The position numbers and the translations under genes were made by a program. Shown here piece after piece: positions 11,179 through 24,382 of a stretch of 64,000 bases of DNA. The notes under the pieces are model-generated. The model was not told where the DNA came from. It did no database searches and saw only the letters and a program-made list of their open reading frames with translations. Origin of the DNA: Spirometra erinaceieuropaei (Eukaryota > Platyhelminthes > Cestoda > Diphyllobothriidea > Diphyllobothriidae). The stretch covers positions 246,536 through 310,535 of the forward strand of contig CACRXP010000437.1 in the NCBI GenBank assembly GCA_902702965.1. The letters run 5' to 3'. Position 1 is the first letter of the stretch; every line of letters begins with the position of its first letter.

Positions 11179-12110
11179 CAGTAGGTGGGCTAACTCATGA
11201 AATGTCGACCGAAATTCTGAAATGTGTTTTCGTTTCGAAAAGATTAATTATGTAGGATTGTAATCAGCCTACAGTATAATTCTATAATAATTCAGTTACC
11301 TCAGGAGAACTTCCTCCCGGCTGTTTACAAAATTATACTCTGTAAAAAATGTCTACTTTAGTAGCATTCATTTTCCTCTTTGATTTTCGATGCCCCTAAA
11401 TGTCCAATTATATTTCATGACAAAAATGCATAAAAATATTCATTCTTTTGCTCATTCGGTAGAAAATTACGTCTTCCGTTTTATACTAGAAGGAGGGATA
11501 TAATTCGGTTTTACACAAGTTTCTAATTGAGGGACTTTTAAATACCGTAAAATGGCCGTTCATAAATCGTCATGTCTCTGCATTGACGAATGTGGCTTGT
11601 TAAGTTAACAATATGGATCAAATACAATGCTAAATTTTATGAACCTCATTTGGTCTCCTCTTAATACCATAGAGAAATGTGTGTGCTTGTAGTTTGAATA
11701 CCCTGAATGCAACCGTGACGGCAGAGCCGGTTAAAAATTATTCGGGAATTGGAAAACGGTTTTGAAAACTGAATAGTACCCTTCCTTTGAGTATAAAATT
11801 GGAAGATGACGTAATTGTCTACCGAATGTGCGATAGAATGAATATTTTTATGCATGTTTTCCATGAAATATGGTTGGACTTCTGGAGGCATCGAAAATCG
11901 AAGAGAAAAATGCAAGCTACTAATGTAGTCATTTTTTTAAAGAATATATGTTTTTGTATGCAGCCTGAAAACAGTTCGTTCGAAAGCCGGCATTATTATA
12001 GAATTATACTGCAGGCTGATTAGTTTTACAACCCTACTTAATTAATCTTTTCGAAACAAAAACGCATTTCGGAATTTTGGTCGACATTTCATGAGTTAGC
12101 CCACCTACTC
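11179..12110. mobile_element. Palindromic TA-flanked element, copy 2
   Basis: A 932-bp element starting CAGTAGGTGGGCTAACTCAT and ending ATGAGTTAGCCCACCTACTC, flanked by TA on both sides; the last base has changed from the expected G to C. Arms of several hundred base pairs are inverted copies (TTTCGTTTCGAAAAGATTAA near 11230, mirrored near 12050), with a less symmetric centre around 11570-11700. No transposase frame; short frames inside are shadows of the palindrome. Confidence 0.8.
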
Positions 12111-12284
12111 TATGTACAATGTATAATAAGTCTATTTATACTTGTTCGAAGAACCTGGTAATAATGATGATTGCAATGTCCACACTGTACTAATTTACTT
12201 CGCTGGTGATTAGGACTATACCGTTTTATATTCATTTGGAAATTTCCCCCTTCCACCATTGTTAATATTCCTAATCACAACCAG

Positions 12285-12690
12285 AAGGACACCGGGCTCG
12301 TGGGTTTTGTAGTACTGCCCTGTACTTAACGTTCAACGTCCAAAGAGCTCCATGTCGAATTTCGGTTTATGCAAAGTTGGGATTGGGTATGACTGACTGC
12401 CAAATAGCTCGAAGTGGTCATCACAGTCCTCCTTGTTTTTGTCAGCACGCCCTCTGAATATACTACTGTGGAAAGGGCTTCACCGATCAAGTTAAGTGAT
12501 GTGCTCATCTCATTGTGCCTTGGAGTCCAATTCAGGGTCCCTGTAGGCAGCCGCGTGGCAACAAGTAATTCTATAGAAACAGGGTCAGCAAGGAAGAGGG
12601 GTTGGGATGGCTGTTTCTGGCTTATTAACCGCCGTCGGCCAGCCGTACGAAGCCCCAACTTTGGATAGCCTGAACATGAACATCCCAGAC
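12285..12690. mobile_element. Two half tRNA-like repeats, tail to tail
   Basis: A plus-strand half (12285-12465) has a decayed head (GGGCTCGTGGGTTTTGTAG) and the common body (TTGGGTATGACTGACTG, CAGTCCTCCTTGTTTTTGTC). About 120 bp further on, a minus-strand half (12581-12690) carries the inverted body (GGCTTATTAACCGCCGTCGG). This is the opposite arrangement to the head-to-head dimers elsewhere, so these are probably halves of two separate insertions. Confidence 0.55.
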
Positions 12691-14297
12691 AACTAGGATG
12701 AACGGAGGCTCTCTGACAGGAAACTGTTACTTTGTGTATTTTTCAAGCGCATGACTAATATCCACTTGCCATGATCAGCTTGCTGGAAGAGTGCTTGCCG
12801 GCAAGATTTTGGGCACATTTTTAGTTCTTTCTTCCGCGAGGGGTAAGCAGATGACCCATATACAGGCTTGTTAAGTCGACTCACTGGCGTAACAAAGTCC
12901 ACTGTGGGTCATAGCTTTAGTCTAGTAGGAAAGCGTCTGAAGTAGCTCCGTCCATCTACGGAGTTTCATACCGACACACACAAGTCGGTTTAACTCGTCA
13001 GTCAGTGAGGATTGCCTCGGTGTCGTCGCGGCAAAGCAAACAGCTACAGGGAGCTGCAGATTACAGATAGGTGTCCGGACGTGGGGTTTTGAAGGTATTC
13101 ACCAAGTTTACCGATAGGCTTGAAGAGGAATGCCTGTATACTACCCCAAACGGTCTACCATACACATCGAGGGACAAAAATGCCTCTGTGACCACATCGA
13201 GAGTCCTCCCTCTTGACATCATCTAGACACGCCGAATGCCACAAACTCATACACACAGGACAGCTGTGACCGATGATTTCCATGAGGTGGGTACAGTGGT
13301 TGCTAGAACACGAATGTGTTTAAATGGAAACAGACCTGCGGGAATCTACGTCAAACCGCGCTCCCCACACTCACCACAATTTAATGCCAAGAAAAGGTTA
13401 AGATGACCGAAGGTTTACATTGTTATAAGACTGTTACTGCCCAGCAGCCCTCCGTGGCTTGGTCTCGAACTAAGTGAGTATCAGGCCTAAATGGGAAATC
13501 TCAAAACCCACGCGGGTCAATGTGCATGTTTCGTGTTGGTCCTCTTGGTTACTGTGCTTTTCGAAGCGGTTTACATAAGCCCCTATTTGGCCAGTAAATG
13601 TAGTAGTAGGGAAAGCACATTTGTTTTGCGACACTCGAGCAATTACAATGTCCCCTGAAGGGTCCTGGTGTAGACGTTTCTGCTGTAATCTACGAATATC
13701 GGCACCGGGACGAGATTTTCAAATAACAACTCGTCTAGAAGTCAATTCCCGCCTGTCCCTCACATTCGCAAGAATGATTAGTAAAGTTTGCCACTGCTTA
13801 ACTTTTTTGCATGTTTGCTGTCTATTTTCATTCCCTCTTAGGATAAATAGCAATTATTATAATAAAATACGTAACTTCTGATACGTCGTGCATTAACCTC
13901 AAGAGACAGTTCTACTAGGCTGCAACTTCCGCTCCTCAAGACTCTGTTTCATTCTAGGTGCTTTTGTTCAGGTTTCCCGGCCACCTTAAAAAGAGGTCAC
14001 TATAGCCTGGCCTGCAGTCATGAGCAGGAAAGAGAAACCCCGCCAGGTGACAGCCTTCCAAGACCCAACTCTCAGCACGCTTGGCCGTGCATAGTGGGGG
14101 AACTGAGGCGAACCTCGGAACTGGACCGAACTTTACTCTTCCAGGTCGCAGTGACTTGTTTGAGTCCAACCACCCAGCGATGGGATTGGGCGTACTGGCG
14201 GATGTGGCGAGGCCATCGTCCAGCGCGTGTCATACACGAGGTCGAGAAATGTGTTTCATTAAAAAAAGGTTAAGCAAATAAACGAGCCGTCCTGTCA
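12691..14297. other. Anonymous intergenic DNA
   Basis: Short frames only. The GC-richer part at about 13950-14260 may be repeat-derived (it resembles the flanks of the short repeat near 31.8 kb), but I could not define an element. Confidence 0.4.
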
Positions 14298-14390
14298 GAT
14301 GGCAACCCTCCATGCCAAGACTTTAGCGCGTCCTGCTATTTCATGCGCGCTAAATTTGTGTTATTGGGGAATGAGTTATTTGGCCAAAGG
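14298..14390 (+). repeat. Short dispersed repeat (CAGTTGGCAACC family), copy 2
   Basis: CTGTCAGATGGCAACCCTCC followed by ATGCCAAGACTTTAGCGCGT aligns with the copies at 1654 and 31838. It is followed by an open frame to 14571 that I regard as chance. Confidence 0.45.
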
Positions 14391-16961
14391 GAACGATGAA
14401 ATGGTATCGGGAGAATTCTCTTTCCCGCTCCCATGCACTGGATCGTATGAGCTTTCCGATCGACTGATGAGGCTGAGAGTTATGGCCGACGTGACGTTAG
14501 GCTTCGCCTACCGCGTGCCACGCGCGTGCGCGACAAAAATTAAGGGCTCGGAGAGGCTCAGAACAGCCTGAATAAGGCGGTTCATAAACCAAATCTGGCC
14601 CCTTTACTGCTCTGGTAAGTTAGTGACGCAGCCTTATTGTGGGCAGTCGCAGGCATCCACAAGTGTCCATTATGATAGAACTCTCGAGACACGTCGGGTC
14701 TTCACGTGCTCACGTGAGGCCGTTCAGGTGGGTTCGCGCATGAATGAGGACTTGTTTGAGTTCGGCGAAATAGCCCCTGTCTAGCAGCTAGTAATAACGG
14801 AAAAACTGTGCCTTTTTAAACTTAGGGCTCTATTTAACCACAGGCTCGACTGGCACGGACGCCAATCGCACTTTTGATCGTTCACTTTGCTTGCACTCTT
14901 AAGGACATGCAAATTCGCAGATACAATGTGAATTGGCGTGCATAAGATTAGCATCAATCGTTTTAGGCAGTACGACTGGCCCAGAACTGAGAAGCACGCA
15001 CTGGCGTGCATGTGGGCGTTTCTAATAGCTCAACGCATTATCCGCTTGATAGAATTTGACACAATCTCCCATCCCTGATGCGTTTTGGCTTTTGCCGTCA
15101 GAGGGAAGGTGAGTCACATTAGCGTTAGTCGGCCTTATCTTCGTCAAATGTGTAGGCATAATCACATACGCAGAGGCCTAAATTAATTATACAGTCTATC
15201 GTGGAAAAAAGGGGAACTATAGGCCTCTTCAGATTTCATAGTGTCACACAGATCCCGTCATGAAAACAGGAGAAAGGGGGAACCTACACAACTTTTAATT
15301 GGCCTAGAGCAATAAACCGCTCCTCACTATGCTTAAAAATGCTAATGGCTAGTCCAAGATGTCTTCAGAATGATAAGTGTCCCAGGTTGAATTTTCCTAG
15401 CAGAATGACTTTAAAGTTCGTTGACGTAGAAGACTTTGTCAAAAGCTGGCATTCAAAAGCACCGGTTGAAGGATGCAGGTCCAGTAAGACTACAGGCTAC
15501 CGGCAACATACTGCAGAAACAATGAATTCAGTTTCAGTATTGGCGTCTTCGTATTTGTTAACTTATTTGAAAGTGAATAATTACCCAGAGAAAATTCTGA
15601 AGTCCATCATTTCAAGAAAAGTAATCTTCACTAAAAGAGGTTGCATGATGCATTAAAACGCGGCTCGATGAAAAAGATGCAGTCTTGCGGACGCTGAAGC
15701 CCAAAAGAGTAGGTGTTGACATCGGCAGTTATATGGCGCTTGTGAGGCAACAATTCTGAAATACTTAGCGTGCAATAGGAGGATTTCCTATTACCTAACT
15801 ATCAGGGGTTAAGCAAAGTTGATAATAAAGGAGTGTATTTGAAAGATTAAACGGTATACCCCCTGTTGTTTCTAACAACTTGGAGCAAAGCTTGGTCTCT
15901 TATTTAGACAGCAGGGGCAAAATGTTGTACTTATTGCCTTGATTCATCGCCAAGGAAAATTTTAAAGTGGTATAGTGAAAGACTTTTCATGGAGTACCCC
16001 GACCTCCATTACACCGCTGAACCGCAATAAATTATTTTGAAAAACATCCTTGTTGAGGTGTTGCAGTAGCTTCACGACTTTTCACCTAGCTACAGTAGAA
16101 GCTAATCAGTTGTCGGAATTGGTTATGAACCTATGAGAATAAAGCACGTAGCGTTTTAGAATGGACAAGATTTGGACAAAAAAGCTCTACGCAAAATTGG
16201 GGGATGCAGGAGAGATCTGCGATACTTATTACTCTTTAGCCCTGACTTTACCCAGAGAAATTCATTTTATTTAAATCAAAAAGCATGCAATTTCACGTAG
16301 CTATGTGACCATTGCGCGGCGTTAAAGCAGAAAAATCTTCGAGGGGGATGAAGAGACGAACATGGCGACGTTGAATGAAAAGGCCGCCGACAAACACACA
16401 ACCACTACAGCTATGGGTATACTGTGTGCATGTACTCTTTTGACTGCTCCTGCTGCACCGGCTTAACTGCTTAAAAGGTCGCCGCTCGTTAAGAATGGAA
16501 AACTATCCACCACGGCGAGTCAGAAAGGACTAGGACCACAAAGACTTCTGTCTTTAAGAGCCGGACGAACCTCGGCCAGTGTTTTACACCAGCGAAAGGC
16601 TTTGGACAAACTAGGGGATTTCGTGAAGTCAATAATTACAACTGCTTCATCTTTGGTTGTCGGTGGCAACGCAACGTAGCGCCTCTCAGCGCTGTCCCAC
16701 ATGGACAGGCGAAGTTTTGCATAAATACAGCAGTTGCAGTATCGCAAGGCTCACTACCTGCATTCCTTTGTGCAACCTGGAGTACGCGAACGGCTCAACA
16801 CATCACCTCCTATCATTCACCTACAATGCTCCTCATAATTACATAAACCAAAGAAAAATCGTCTTTCTCTGATTAGCCAGGCACAGTTTCTTGACACCTA
16901 CGATTGAACTACGAAGAATTAGTAGGAGCACAAAAGCATGTTCCCTATATAAAATGCGAGG
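14391..16961. other. Anonymous intergenic DNA with one small ORF
   Basis: An ATG-initiated frame of 105 codons lies at 15339-15656 (plus). It has no recognised domain, no signal peptide and no obvious splice sites, so I do not call it a gene. The rest is AT-rich and featureless to my reading. Confidence 0.4.
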
Positions 16962-17315
16962 AGTGCCAACAACACCGAGGAATGAGGTGGCCATTTATCG
17001 CTTATTACTGCTGTCAGTTAGACATACCTTGCCTCCGGTTTGAGTGCCCTGGAACTCGAAGCAAGTAGTTTAACGCTATGTCACTGAGCCAGAAGCTCTT
17101 TGTCCTGTCGGTTGTGATCAGCAACACTAACTGTCATAGCAAGGTGTCTTCATCCATCAGATTATGATATGCACTCAACAATGCGTAACTGTCAAAGATC
17201 TCGTGTTCGAATCATAGGTCATTCAAACCTAGGGTTGGTATGACCGACTACTGGTGACGAAAAATATGCCAGAAATGCTCACCTCAGTCAGCCGTGTTTC
17301 TGTCGGTAATCCCCC
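16962..17315. mobile_element. tRNA-like inverted-dimer repeat, copy 3
   Basis: A head-to-head dimer: the minus unit at 16962-17130 and the plus unit at about 17140-17315. The minus head read on its own strand gives TTCTGGCTCAGTGACATAG (box A) and GCTTCGAGTTCC (box B); the plus head has CGTGTTCGAATCATAGG (box B). The centre reads GTCCTGTCGGTTG then CAACACTAACTGTCATAG, a decayed form of the CGGTTGCAACCG centre of copy 2. Confidence 0.65.
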
Positions 17316-18846
17316 TTCATTTATTCTTGTTTGCTATGCAAGTGGATTTGAAGTCTCTAGACTGAGACCTAGGCAGATGGCGGACAAGCACGTCCAGTAG
17401 TCTGACAGATGAACGCCCTGTGTATATAAAGGTGCTTTTTTATGTCTTGAACATGACAGTAGAAGTACTCAGTGTCTTAGATAGCCAGCCCTAACTCAAC
17501 AAGTACTATTACATTTAATAGAGGTCAGTGCACGATCGAGATCTACCCATCTTGTCAAGCAATAAGTCGCAGAAGGCTACGCCTGTTTTATTTCGCATGT
17601 TTTGAGCTCTTTACCTACTTGCAGATACGATTGCACTCAGCGCTAGTTTTGATAAGCAAGAAACAGACTTCCAAATCGACGAAAAATGGCCAAGATGATT
17701 CGAAGACAGAAAAGTGACTTACCACATCAGTAAGGTTTTTGTATTTGGCCATATTTTGAGGCAACAATGTTTGGACCGAAGGCCACACATTTAGGTGAGT
17801 CTTACTCATTCATTCTGATATTTGAGCTTGAATACTGCTGCCACACAAAATCATATGAATTTGGTCTGCGCACGTGGCGATGCCTCAGTGGTTTCAAAGT
17901 ATTTCGTGTTAAAAATTTACTTGTTTTATAGATCCCACATCTTTCTGTCATGGACAAACAATGGGGAACAGGGTAAAGGCTGTTTTAGGCTTGTTAAGCC
18001 GTTTTTCAGCCATCTATGTCGCCAAGATGCACCTAGTTAGGTATTCCCACCGTGCACATTCACCGGTTCTCGTCAGCAAGGGATGATAGAGGCAAGTATG
18101 ATGTAAGGTTGCACGCCCATGAACGTGCACTGAATTGGTGAACAGTTATGAAAAACGGTCGTTCACCAATTTCTCTTCTAAGATCTCGCTTATCGGGAGT
18201 TTTTTGGCGATCGAGTTTATTATCTGTTTAACACCGGTCCCAGCGTTGTGCTTTTCAACTTTTATCAATTGCGCATATGTATTTCAAAGCTAAAGAAAGT
18301 TGTTTTCCCTGGTCTTTATCATGTCTTCGCACCGCAGCTCGAAAAACACAGAAACTAAAGAAGATAAAGGGTGTTTTCCAGATCAAATCCAGATCCATAC
18401 TCAATAATTCGCTTTACGTCTGGCCTCTTTCTCTCGGGTTTCAGTGCATTTAACTGAAAAACGACATAGCCAAATGTGCAACAATAAACTCGACTGGTGG
18501 ATCAGATTTATTATCGTATGTAGATGGAAGTTCTCCGCCCGAATGCTCCCGCTTTGGCAAGCAACATTTTAATCTCTTTGATTATATACATTTACATGAC
18601 CCACAACCTTCGTTGGCCTGTTCAGACGCTAATTTTCCTGCTTGTTATCAAGAGGCTGCTCGTCTATGGATGATCTACCATCGCCGCAAACTGCCTCCCC
18701 TTTAGTGACGACATGCGACAATGAGATACCTTTTAAAAAGGATGCAACACAAATAATAGGGAACATATTCCATTTTCTGCGTTTCTCTTAAGATTGGTCG
18801 GTCAATTTTAAAGCTTCTCCAGTCAAATGTCCCATTCCTTAGTAAG
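17316..18846. other. Anonymous AT-rich DNA
   Basis: A weak echo of the tRNA-like repeat body (GGCTGTTTTAGGCTTGTTAAGC) is visible at about 17967-17988. Otherwise nothing is supported. Confidence 0.35.
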
Positions 18847-18882
18847 GGACTTGGGTTGGATGGCGGACTTGGGTTGGATGGC
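18847..18882 (+). repeat. 18-bp perfect tandem duplication
   Basis: GGACTTGGGTTGGATGGC occurs twice in direct succession (18847-18864 and 18865-18882). A recent slippage or microduplication; no known role. Confidence 0.85.
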
Positions 18883-21800
18883 GTACAGCTGGGAGTGCCC
18901 CGTAAATGCTTTCCCCGCATCCTAATATATGTGGCATCTTCAATGTGCAATTCTTGCGGCCCTGTTAATCATTTACAATTGCGATCTCGGAAATCTCAAG
19001 ATCTTCAAGACAGATCGTCTCCTAAGCGCAAGATCAAGAACGCTCTTAGCTTTAAACTCTAACGATCGAGTCTGGGATGTATTCTGCTGAGATGTCTACT
19101 GGTAAATGACCAAACTGCGTCCATCGTAGCTGAAGTTTGCATTCTTTTAACATCAACTCACTCGAAAGACTTTTCTATGGTCCTCTTTTTAGATTTCTAT
19201 ATCAGGCTGTTACTGGGTTCCTTTAGGGTTATTCACACTGAAAATATTTGCGTAGTTCTTATGTTGGAGGCATAGCGAATCCTCTGCCATACAAAATTAT
19301 ATTGTTTGCATTGCTTTCTCCGGTACACGAAACAGTTCACATTTGGTTGGCCGAATATGGTTTACTGAAGCTAAAGTATTTACGCAAAATACCGAGGTTA
19401 ACCTAGATAGTCGTGTTCTGGCTATGTGAATCTAAGTTATTTTACCAACAATACATGCATTATACGTTTATTATTCAAATCTGGTTGTCGTATACGAGAA
19501 ATAACTCAGAAAGATCGGAGAGCCATCGAAGATAAGTCATACGGCGGAATAACATTCGAAATATGTATCTGAATTTTGACCAGAATTTATATTGGAAGCA
19601 GGGTGAAGTCACGTCATTTGAAACCTATCCGTTACCAAGAAGATGTGTTACTGATTCATTTTGCAACTCCTAATAAAATTTTATGCTCATTTTCGCAGTT
19701 TTTTTTAACTTGATCTTTCATTTCTCCCCCATCTTTCTGCCCACCCCGATGGGTCTGATTATTCTTTCTGTCAATCTTTTACATAACAAAACTTCTAAAC
19801 CAATGGTTCATAATTCCCAAGACCACTAGAATTAAAACAAATTTGAGATGCTTGTCTGCCACCACCCAACATTCAGGTCGCTTGTGCCCACAAAATTCGA
19901 CTTAAAAGTCAAGTGATCCCCACTATCTTCTAAAAATCGACTTTCCTTGGGCGAAAATCATACTTTTGTGTTTAAAAGTTTATTTTCTAATTGTCGAGCC
20001 AAGTGCGAGACGCCGTTGACATTTCAGATAGGTCGAAAGCTGTTGATTGTGGTTTGAATGCAGTGATCATAATGAATCCGCACAAATACCGAGTGTTTTG
20101 AATGGAAGGAAGACCGTGTGAGACGGAAAGCTATAATTATTATGCGCGTTTAGCATTATATGCGCAGTCAAATCATATTTTTGATCCTAAATGATAAAAT
20201 TTTTAAGGGGTGACTAGCTCTAATCAGTAGGACATTGGGCTTGCAGGGCTATGCAGGGCCGCTGTACAACCCTTTGAAACGTGCAGGTTTTGCATCTTTT
20301 TTCGAGACTTGTCCTTCTCGGTGACGTCTCTATCGCTAGATAACGAACAAAACACAGCAAGTAGGTCTACTCAAACAATAGGCTTATCTGCTTCCAAGGC
20401 TGACGCCGGCTGGATTGCTGAACTCGAAATTACCAATGTTTGTGCCATGCGTACGGCTTCCTGAATTATTTATGAGGCTGTCGGAAGCGGGTAACCACCG
20501 CTGAATGTCTTAGTTTTTGCTGCCCTTTTCAGGCGAACGTCAATAAGCAATCCAAAAACCACTCATTCGTTTTCCAAATTGGCTGTTGTTTAGTCAGTCG
20601 AAATTACATTTTAGAATTTTCCAAAATACATTGAATTAAGCTTGTAAAAAGAAGCCTGCATTTTTTGAAAACAGTTACTCGTATTAGGTCATCTGGATAT
20701 TATTTTGGGCGGGACAATGATTTTCATTGTCGAGGACAATTTATAAGGCGTCGCATGTAGCAAGAGATATCGACGTTTTAATTTACATTTAATAATGCTA
20801 TAATGCAATATAAGTCATTGGCAAATCTCTCACAAACACAGAAGATCAGTAAAATTAACAAGTGACAGGAATTATTAGCAGAAATGATGTGTGTCGAAAT
20901 TCTAAATGCTGTAAATTAAATTTAATAAACCGTCTAGGAAGCAAGAAATTTGGGCCAGTTAAACAAATAGTGCTCGGAGGACCTTTTCCTCACTTTCACA
21001 AGTTCTTCTTGGATTCAAGGATCCACCTTTTGCAAAAAAGGGCGTTTGAAAAGGAAACTGTTCAGTTGGTAGTAGAAATTGGTCCACAATTCGAAATGCA
21101 AATATTCGTGTCATTAATTAGTGTAGTAGGTAGAAAACCCACACCCAAGGTCCCCAAAAATGAAAGCTAAGAGGGAACGACATGATATCCCACAGGCTTG
21201 AGCTAAATTTCAGTGAGTCTGTTACTTCGAATTTGTTTATTTCTAGATGGACTTACCACTCAGCGGTCTATGACCTCGTGAAATGAGCTACGCGTCATAG
21301 TGACAAAATAAGAGCTGATGCCAACTTTCGGCGAAGATGCTTTCAGAGGATACAAAGTATAAACAAAATAGTGTGCTCTTTTGTTGGCAATACATGACGG
21401 AAATTATGTTTTCGGCAGGCAGTTTAGTCATGGCTGAACTGGAGAAATGGAAGGGCCTTTTTACATGAAAATGTTGAACATTTCACTGAAGTTTCTTTGA
21501 AAGCTAAAGATTTGTTAATAAAATAATTTGACTGATCTTGTTTTTTTTTGAATATCATATCGACTAATTTCTGATTGATAACATAAACAAAAATCACCTT
21601 GACGACGATGGTTTAACTCGGAGCTTGGGTTATTTTTTCTCGAGTGAAGGGTATTGCAAAATTGAAAGGGTGAGCAGTTAATTTTACCTAATTTGATATC
21701 AATTTGACAGTAAAAGTTCTGTTGATTAGATGTCCCTGCATCATGCTACTAACAAAGCAGGTACGTGAAGTTTTAAACGTACTGTTTACCTGACTCTATG

Positions 21801-22119
21801 ATCGCTGTCAGCTACAACTAATGTAAGGTGCATTAAAAAAACTTTCGAGAGTTTGGATGTAGCTGTAGAACAAGCAACGCTTTTTAACGGATAGGTTTTA
21901 TCTCTTTTTGCCTCACATTTATCATGTGAGGTGTACCTTTCATTGTAAAATACAGTCGAGCGGTTACTCTTATTAATCAATTTGTTATCGCTACTTCTGG
22001 CATTACTACCCTTAATAATAATGCTAAGAATATGACAAATTTTAACAACATTATTATTTATATTAAAGCAATCACCTGTTCCTCTGCCGCTTTTCACACC
22101 TGCATATAGTATTGGGCCC
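18883..22119. other. Anonymous AT-rich DNA
   Basis: A 3.2-kb stretch without convincing genes. The frame at 20862-21170 (plus, 102 codons) starts at GTG and lacks family features. A tRNA-like remnant (TAGCTCTAATCAGTAGG with ATTGGGCTTGC) is visible near 20215-20260 but no full cloverleaf can be drawn. Confidence 0.4.
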
Positions 22120-22149
22120 TTACAAGATACTAAAGTAAGCCTTTGCCCT

Positions 22150-22428
22150 TACGAAGACCACAATTCGTCCTTTTTCACTTTTGGCGCGGACTGCACAAAT
22201 TTTGAGCTTTTTGAAGGAAGATCCCGGAGACTGTTGACTTAAAGAACTATTTGGGAAAGGAGACCTGACTGTTGCTTTCTCACGCAATTTTACCCACCAA
22301 GAAAGTGGTTGGGATGTGCGAGTTCGGGTTGCGACAGCTGGCTGCGCATAGGATCTAACAGAAACTGTCTTATATGAGTCACCGCGTGTCGGAGAAGCAG
22401 GAACTTTCGTTTTCATAACCATAAACTG
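22150..22428 (-). CDS. Possible coding exon, unknown protein
   Basis: An open minus-strand segment encodes a basic, serine/threonine/proline-rich stretch with little bias toward AT codons compared with its surroundings. A plausible splice donor (C|GTAAGG) closes it near 22150, and an AG lies upstream near 22428, though without a strong pyrimidine tract. It may be an exon of a disordered cytoskeletal or regulatory protein, but there is no recognised domain and no neighbouring exon that I can join to it. It could also be chance. Confidence 0.2.
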
Positions 22429-22434
22429 CTCCAA

Positions 22435-22936
22435 AAGTACTAGAGTGCCACAGTATTCCCACCATAAAGTGGGCGCTCATTAAGATAAACGAGAAAACAA
22501 GGGCATCACGTGAGAGTCAGCTGTGCTCGTGAGAATGTGTTGACCTTATGAAGAACTTTCAGAAACTTCAATTCACACAGCAGATTTCGTAGATTTCGCA
22601 TTTATAAGTTCCACAGGATATTGTGGTGGATCCGCAGGATCTATAAAGATGAAGGTTTTTTATAACCATTCAGTTTGTCCAGGGGAACAATTAGTTTAGC
22701 GGCGCGTGTTGAGTCTTGAGATGCCAATCCACTTGGGTGGTGTGAGGGGACGTGTACAGCGTCTATTCATATGATCGAAATTATTTGACGGCTTTTTGCC
22801 TAAACCCAGCTCAGCGGTCAACGTAGGATACGTTTTGAGGAACTTGTTTTAAACACCGTAATCCTTAAGTTGTCCATTTGATAGACTATCTGAAAATTGG
22901 AGAAAGCTAACGAACTGCAAGGACTTTTTCTACCGT
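22435..22936. other. Anonymous intergenic DNA
   Basis: Nothing recognised. Confidence 0.4.
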
Positions 22937-23100
22937 CGGACTATATTTTGACGCCGGGCTCAGGTGGATGAGGGAGGAGAGAGTGCAACAGATGCTCCGC
23001 AAGTCTACCAAAACTATGAAATTATTTTAATCATCCCGCACATACTGTGCTGTGGTGCACACGGCGGACATCGTAATTTACCACCACTGAACTGTCGTCT
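22937..23100 (+). mobile_element. Zinc-finger LINE 3'-end fragment
   Basis: TTGACGCCGGGCTCAGGTGG and GGAGGAGAGAGTGCAACAGA, followed by GTGCTGTGGTGCACACGGCG, match the last 160 bp of the LINE 3' UTR seen at 4590-4743 and 9730-9876. Strongly 5'-truncated and diverged. Confidence 0.6.
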
Positions 23101-24234
23101 CTGCAGGCTAACCTCCGAATACGCAAGCAACTATATACATATGCACAAATGTTGAAGGTGTGGAAGATTTTAAAAGCTTTAGAGATCAATAAACTTACGA
23201 AACGATTTTTATTAAATCGGCACTCGTAAGTACTACCAACAAAACCCTCAGCATATTCTCCAGACAACGAAATTTTGGCTTACAGTCCACGACCGTTACT
23301 GATTTCCCCCAAATGTTAACTTTAACATAAAATGGGGTACCGTGAACATCTTCCGAAATGCATCTTTATTGAAGAATAAAAAGAGGTTGATGTGTAAAAG
23401 TGAAAACGATGAGCAAAGACAGTCGTAACAACCGGAACCAGTCCCTGCAGCCAGTTTCCAATATGTAAACGGACAAATCTGATATTGAACGTGTTTGGCT
23501 TTGTGGTTCCAATTTATTTGATGAGGACTTAAATGCCTACAAATAAGGACAGCAGTTAATCTCAATTTTCGTTGGCTTTACTTTCCAAATCGTCAGTTTT
23601 TGTAAAAGTGTTGCCTTGCGCTTGAGAATAGAGTGAGCTATCATAAGCCTGTCGGCACAATAGTCCTAGCGACTCCTTAGGCAACCCAGATTCTCAATTA
23701 TTGTTCAGAGCAAAGGAAATGGCATCCTTTGATTTTGTCCGACTGAGTTTGATACAGGGAGGACGGTTTTTAGCTCTTCTGAACGTTGTCATAACAACCC
23801 TATTGTACTCTCTTTTTTGACGAAACTCTTCCGTCGGAACAAAAAAGACGCTTTACCTTGGGCCACCACTTAGCAGAGCCCTCATTCATTTACTTTGTCT
23901 ATTCTGGCCCTTTTGCAGTGTCCCAGAATAAACATGCGACTTTATCGCAGACGTCCTCAGGTCCGTGATCATCTACAGGAATCAGATACGGTATTTACGT
24001 TGTTCCTTCCTAGATGAGTTGCAAAATGTTTCATTTAACTGTGCTTGTTTTTAACTCGCCAATTTACACTAGGTTCCTTGATCAGTCTGTTAAAGACCTG
24101 GTTCATTATGTAAATCCATAGCGCCTAAGTCAATTTCTTTTTCCATATATTACCTATATTAAGTGGAAATTAGTATTGGGCATTATGTGGACTTTTTCAA
24201 TTTTCCAAATGTCAACTTTATCTCTGGTCAGTGG
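23101..24234. other. Anonymous intergenic DNA
   Basis: Minus-strand frames at 23031-23267 and 23296-23565 have no recognised content. Confidence 0.4.
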
Positions 24235-24382
24235 TTTGACGCAGACATATGGACCCCCGTCTTGCGTGTGGCCTTACGTTAAACTCAAGATGGGTCAAGA
24301 ATAGTGCAAGGATAATTCGCGTTAGGATTATGGTCATGAGGGTTAATGTTAGAGCTAGGGTTAACATTTGGGCATAGGAATA
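24235..24382 (-). repeat. Degenerate telomere-like tract plus conserved flank, copy 2
   Basis: The plus strand shows GTTAGGATTATGG, GAGGGTTAATGTTAGAG and CTAGGGTTAAC (24330-24370). Read on the minus strand, the tract is followed by TTGAGTTTAACGTAAGGCCA, the flank seen after the tracts at 1340 and 29213. It abuts the palindromic element that starts near 24380. Confidence 0.55.
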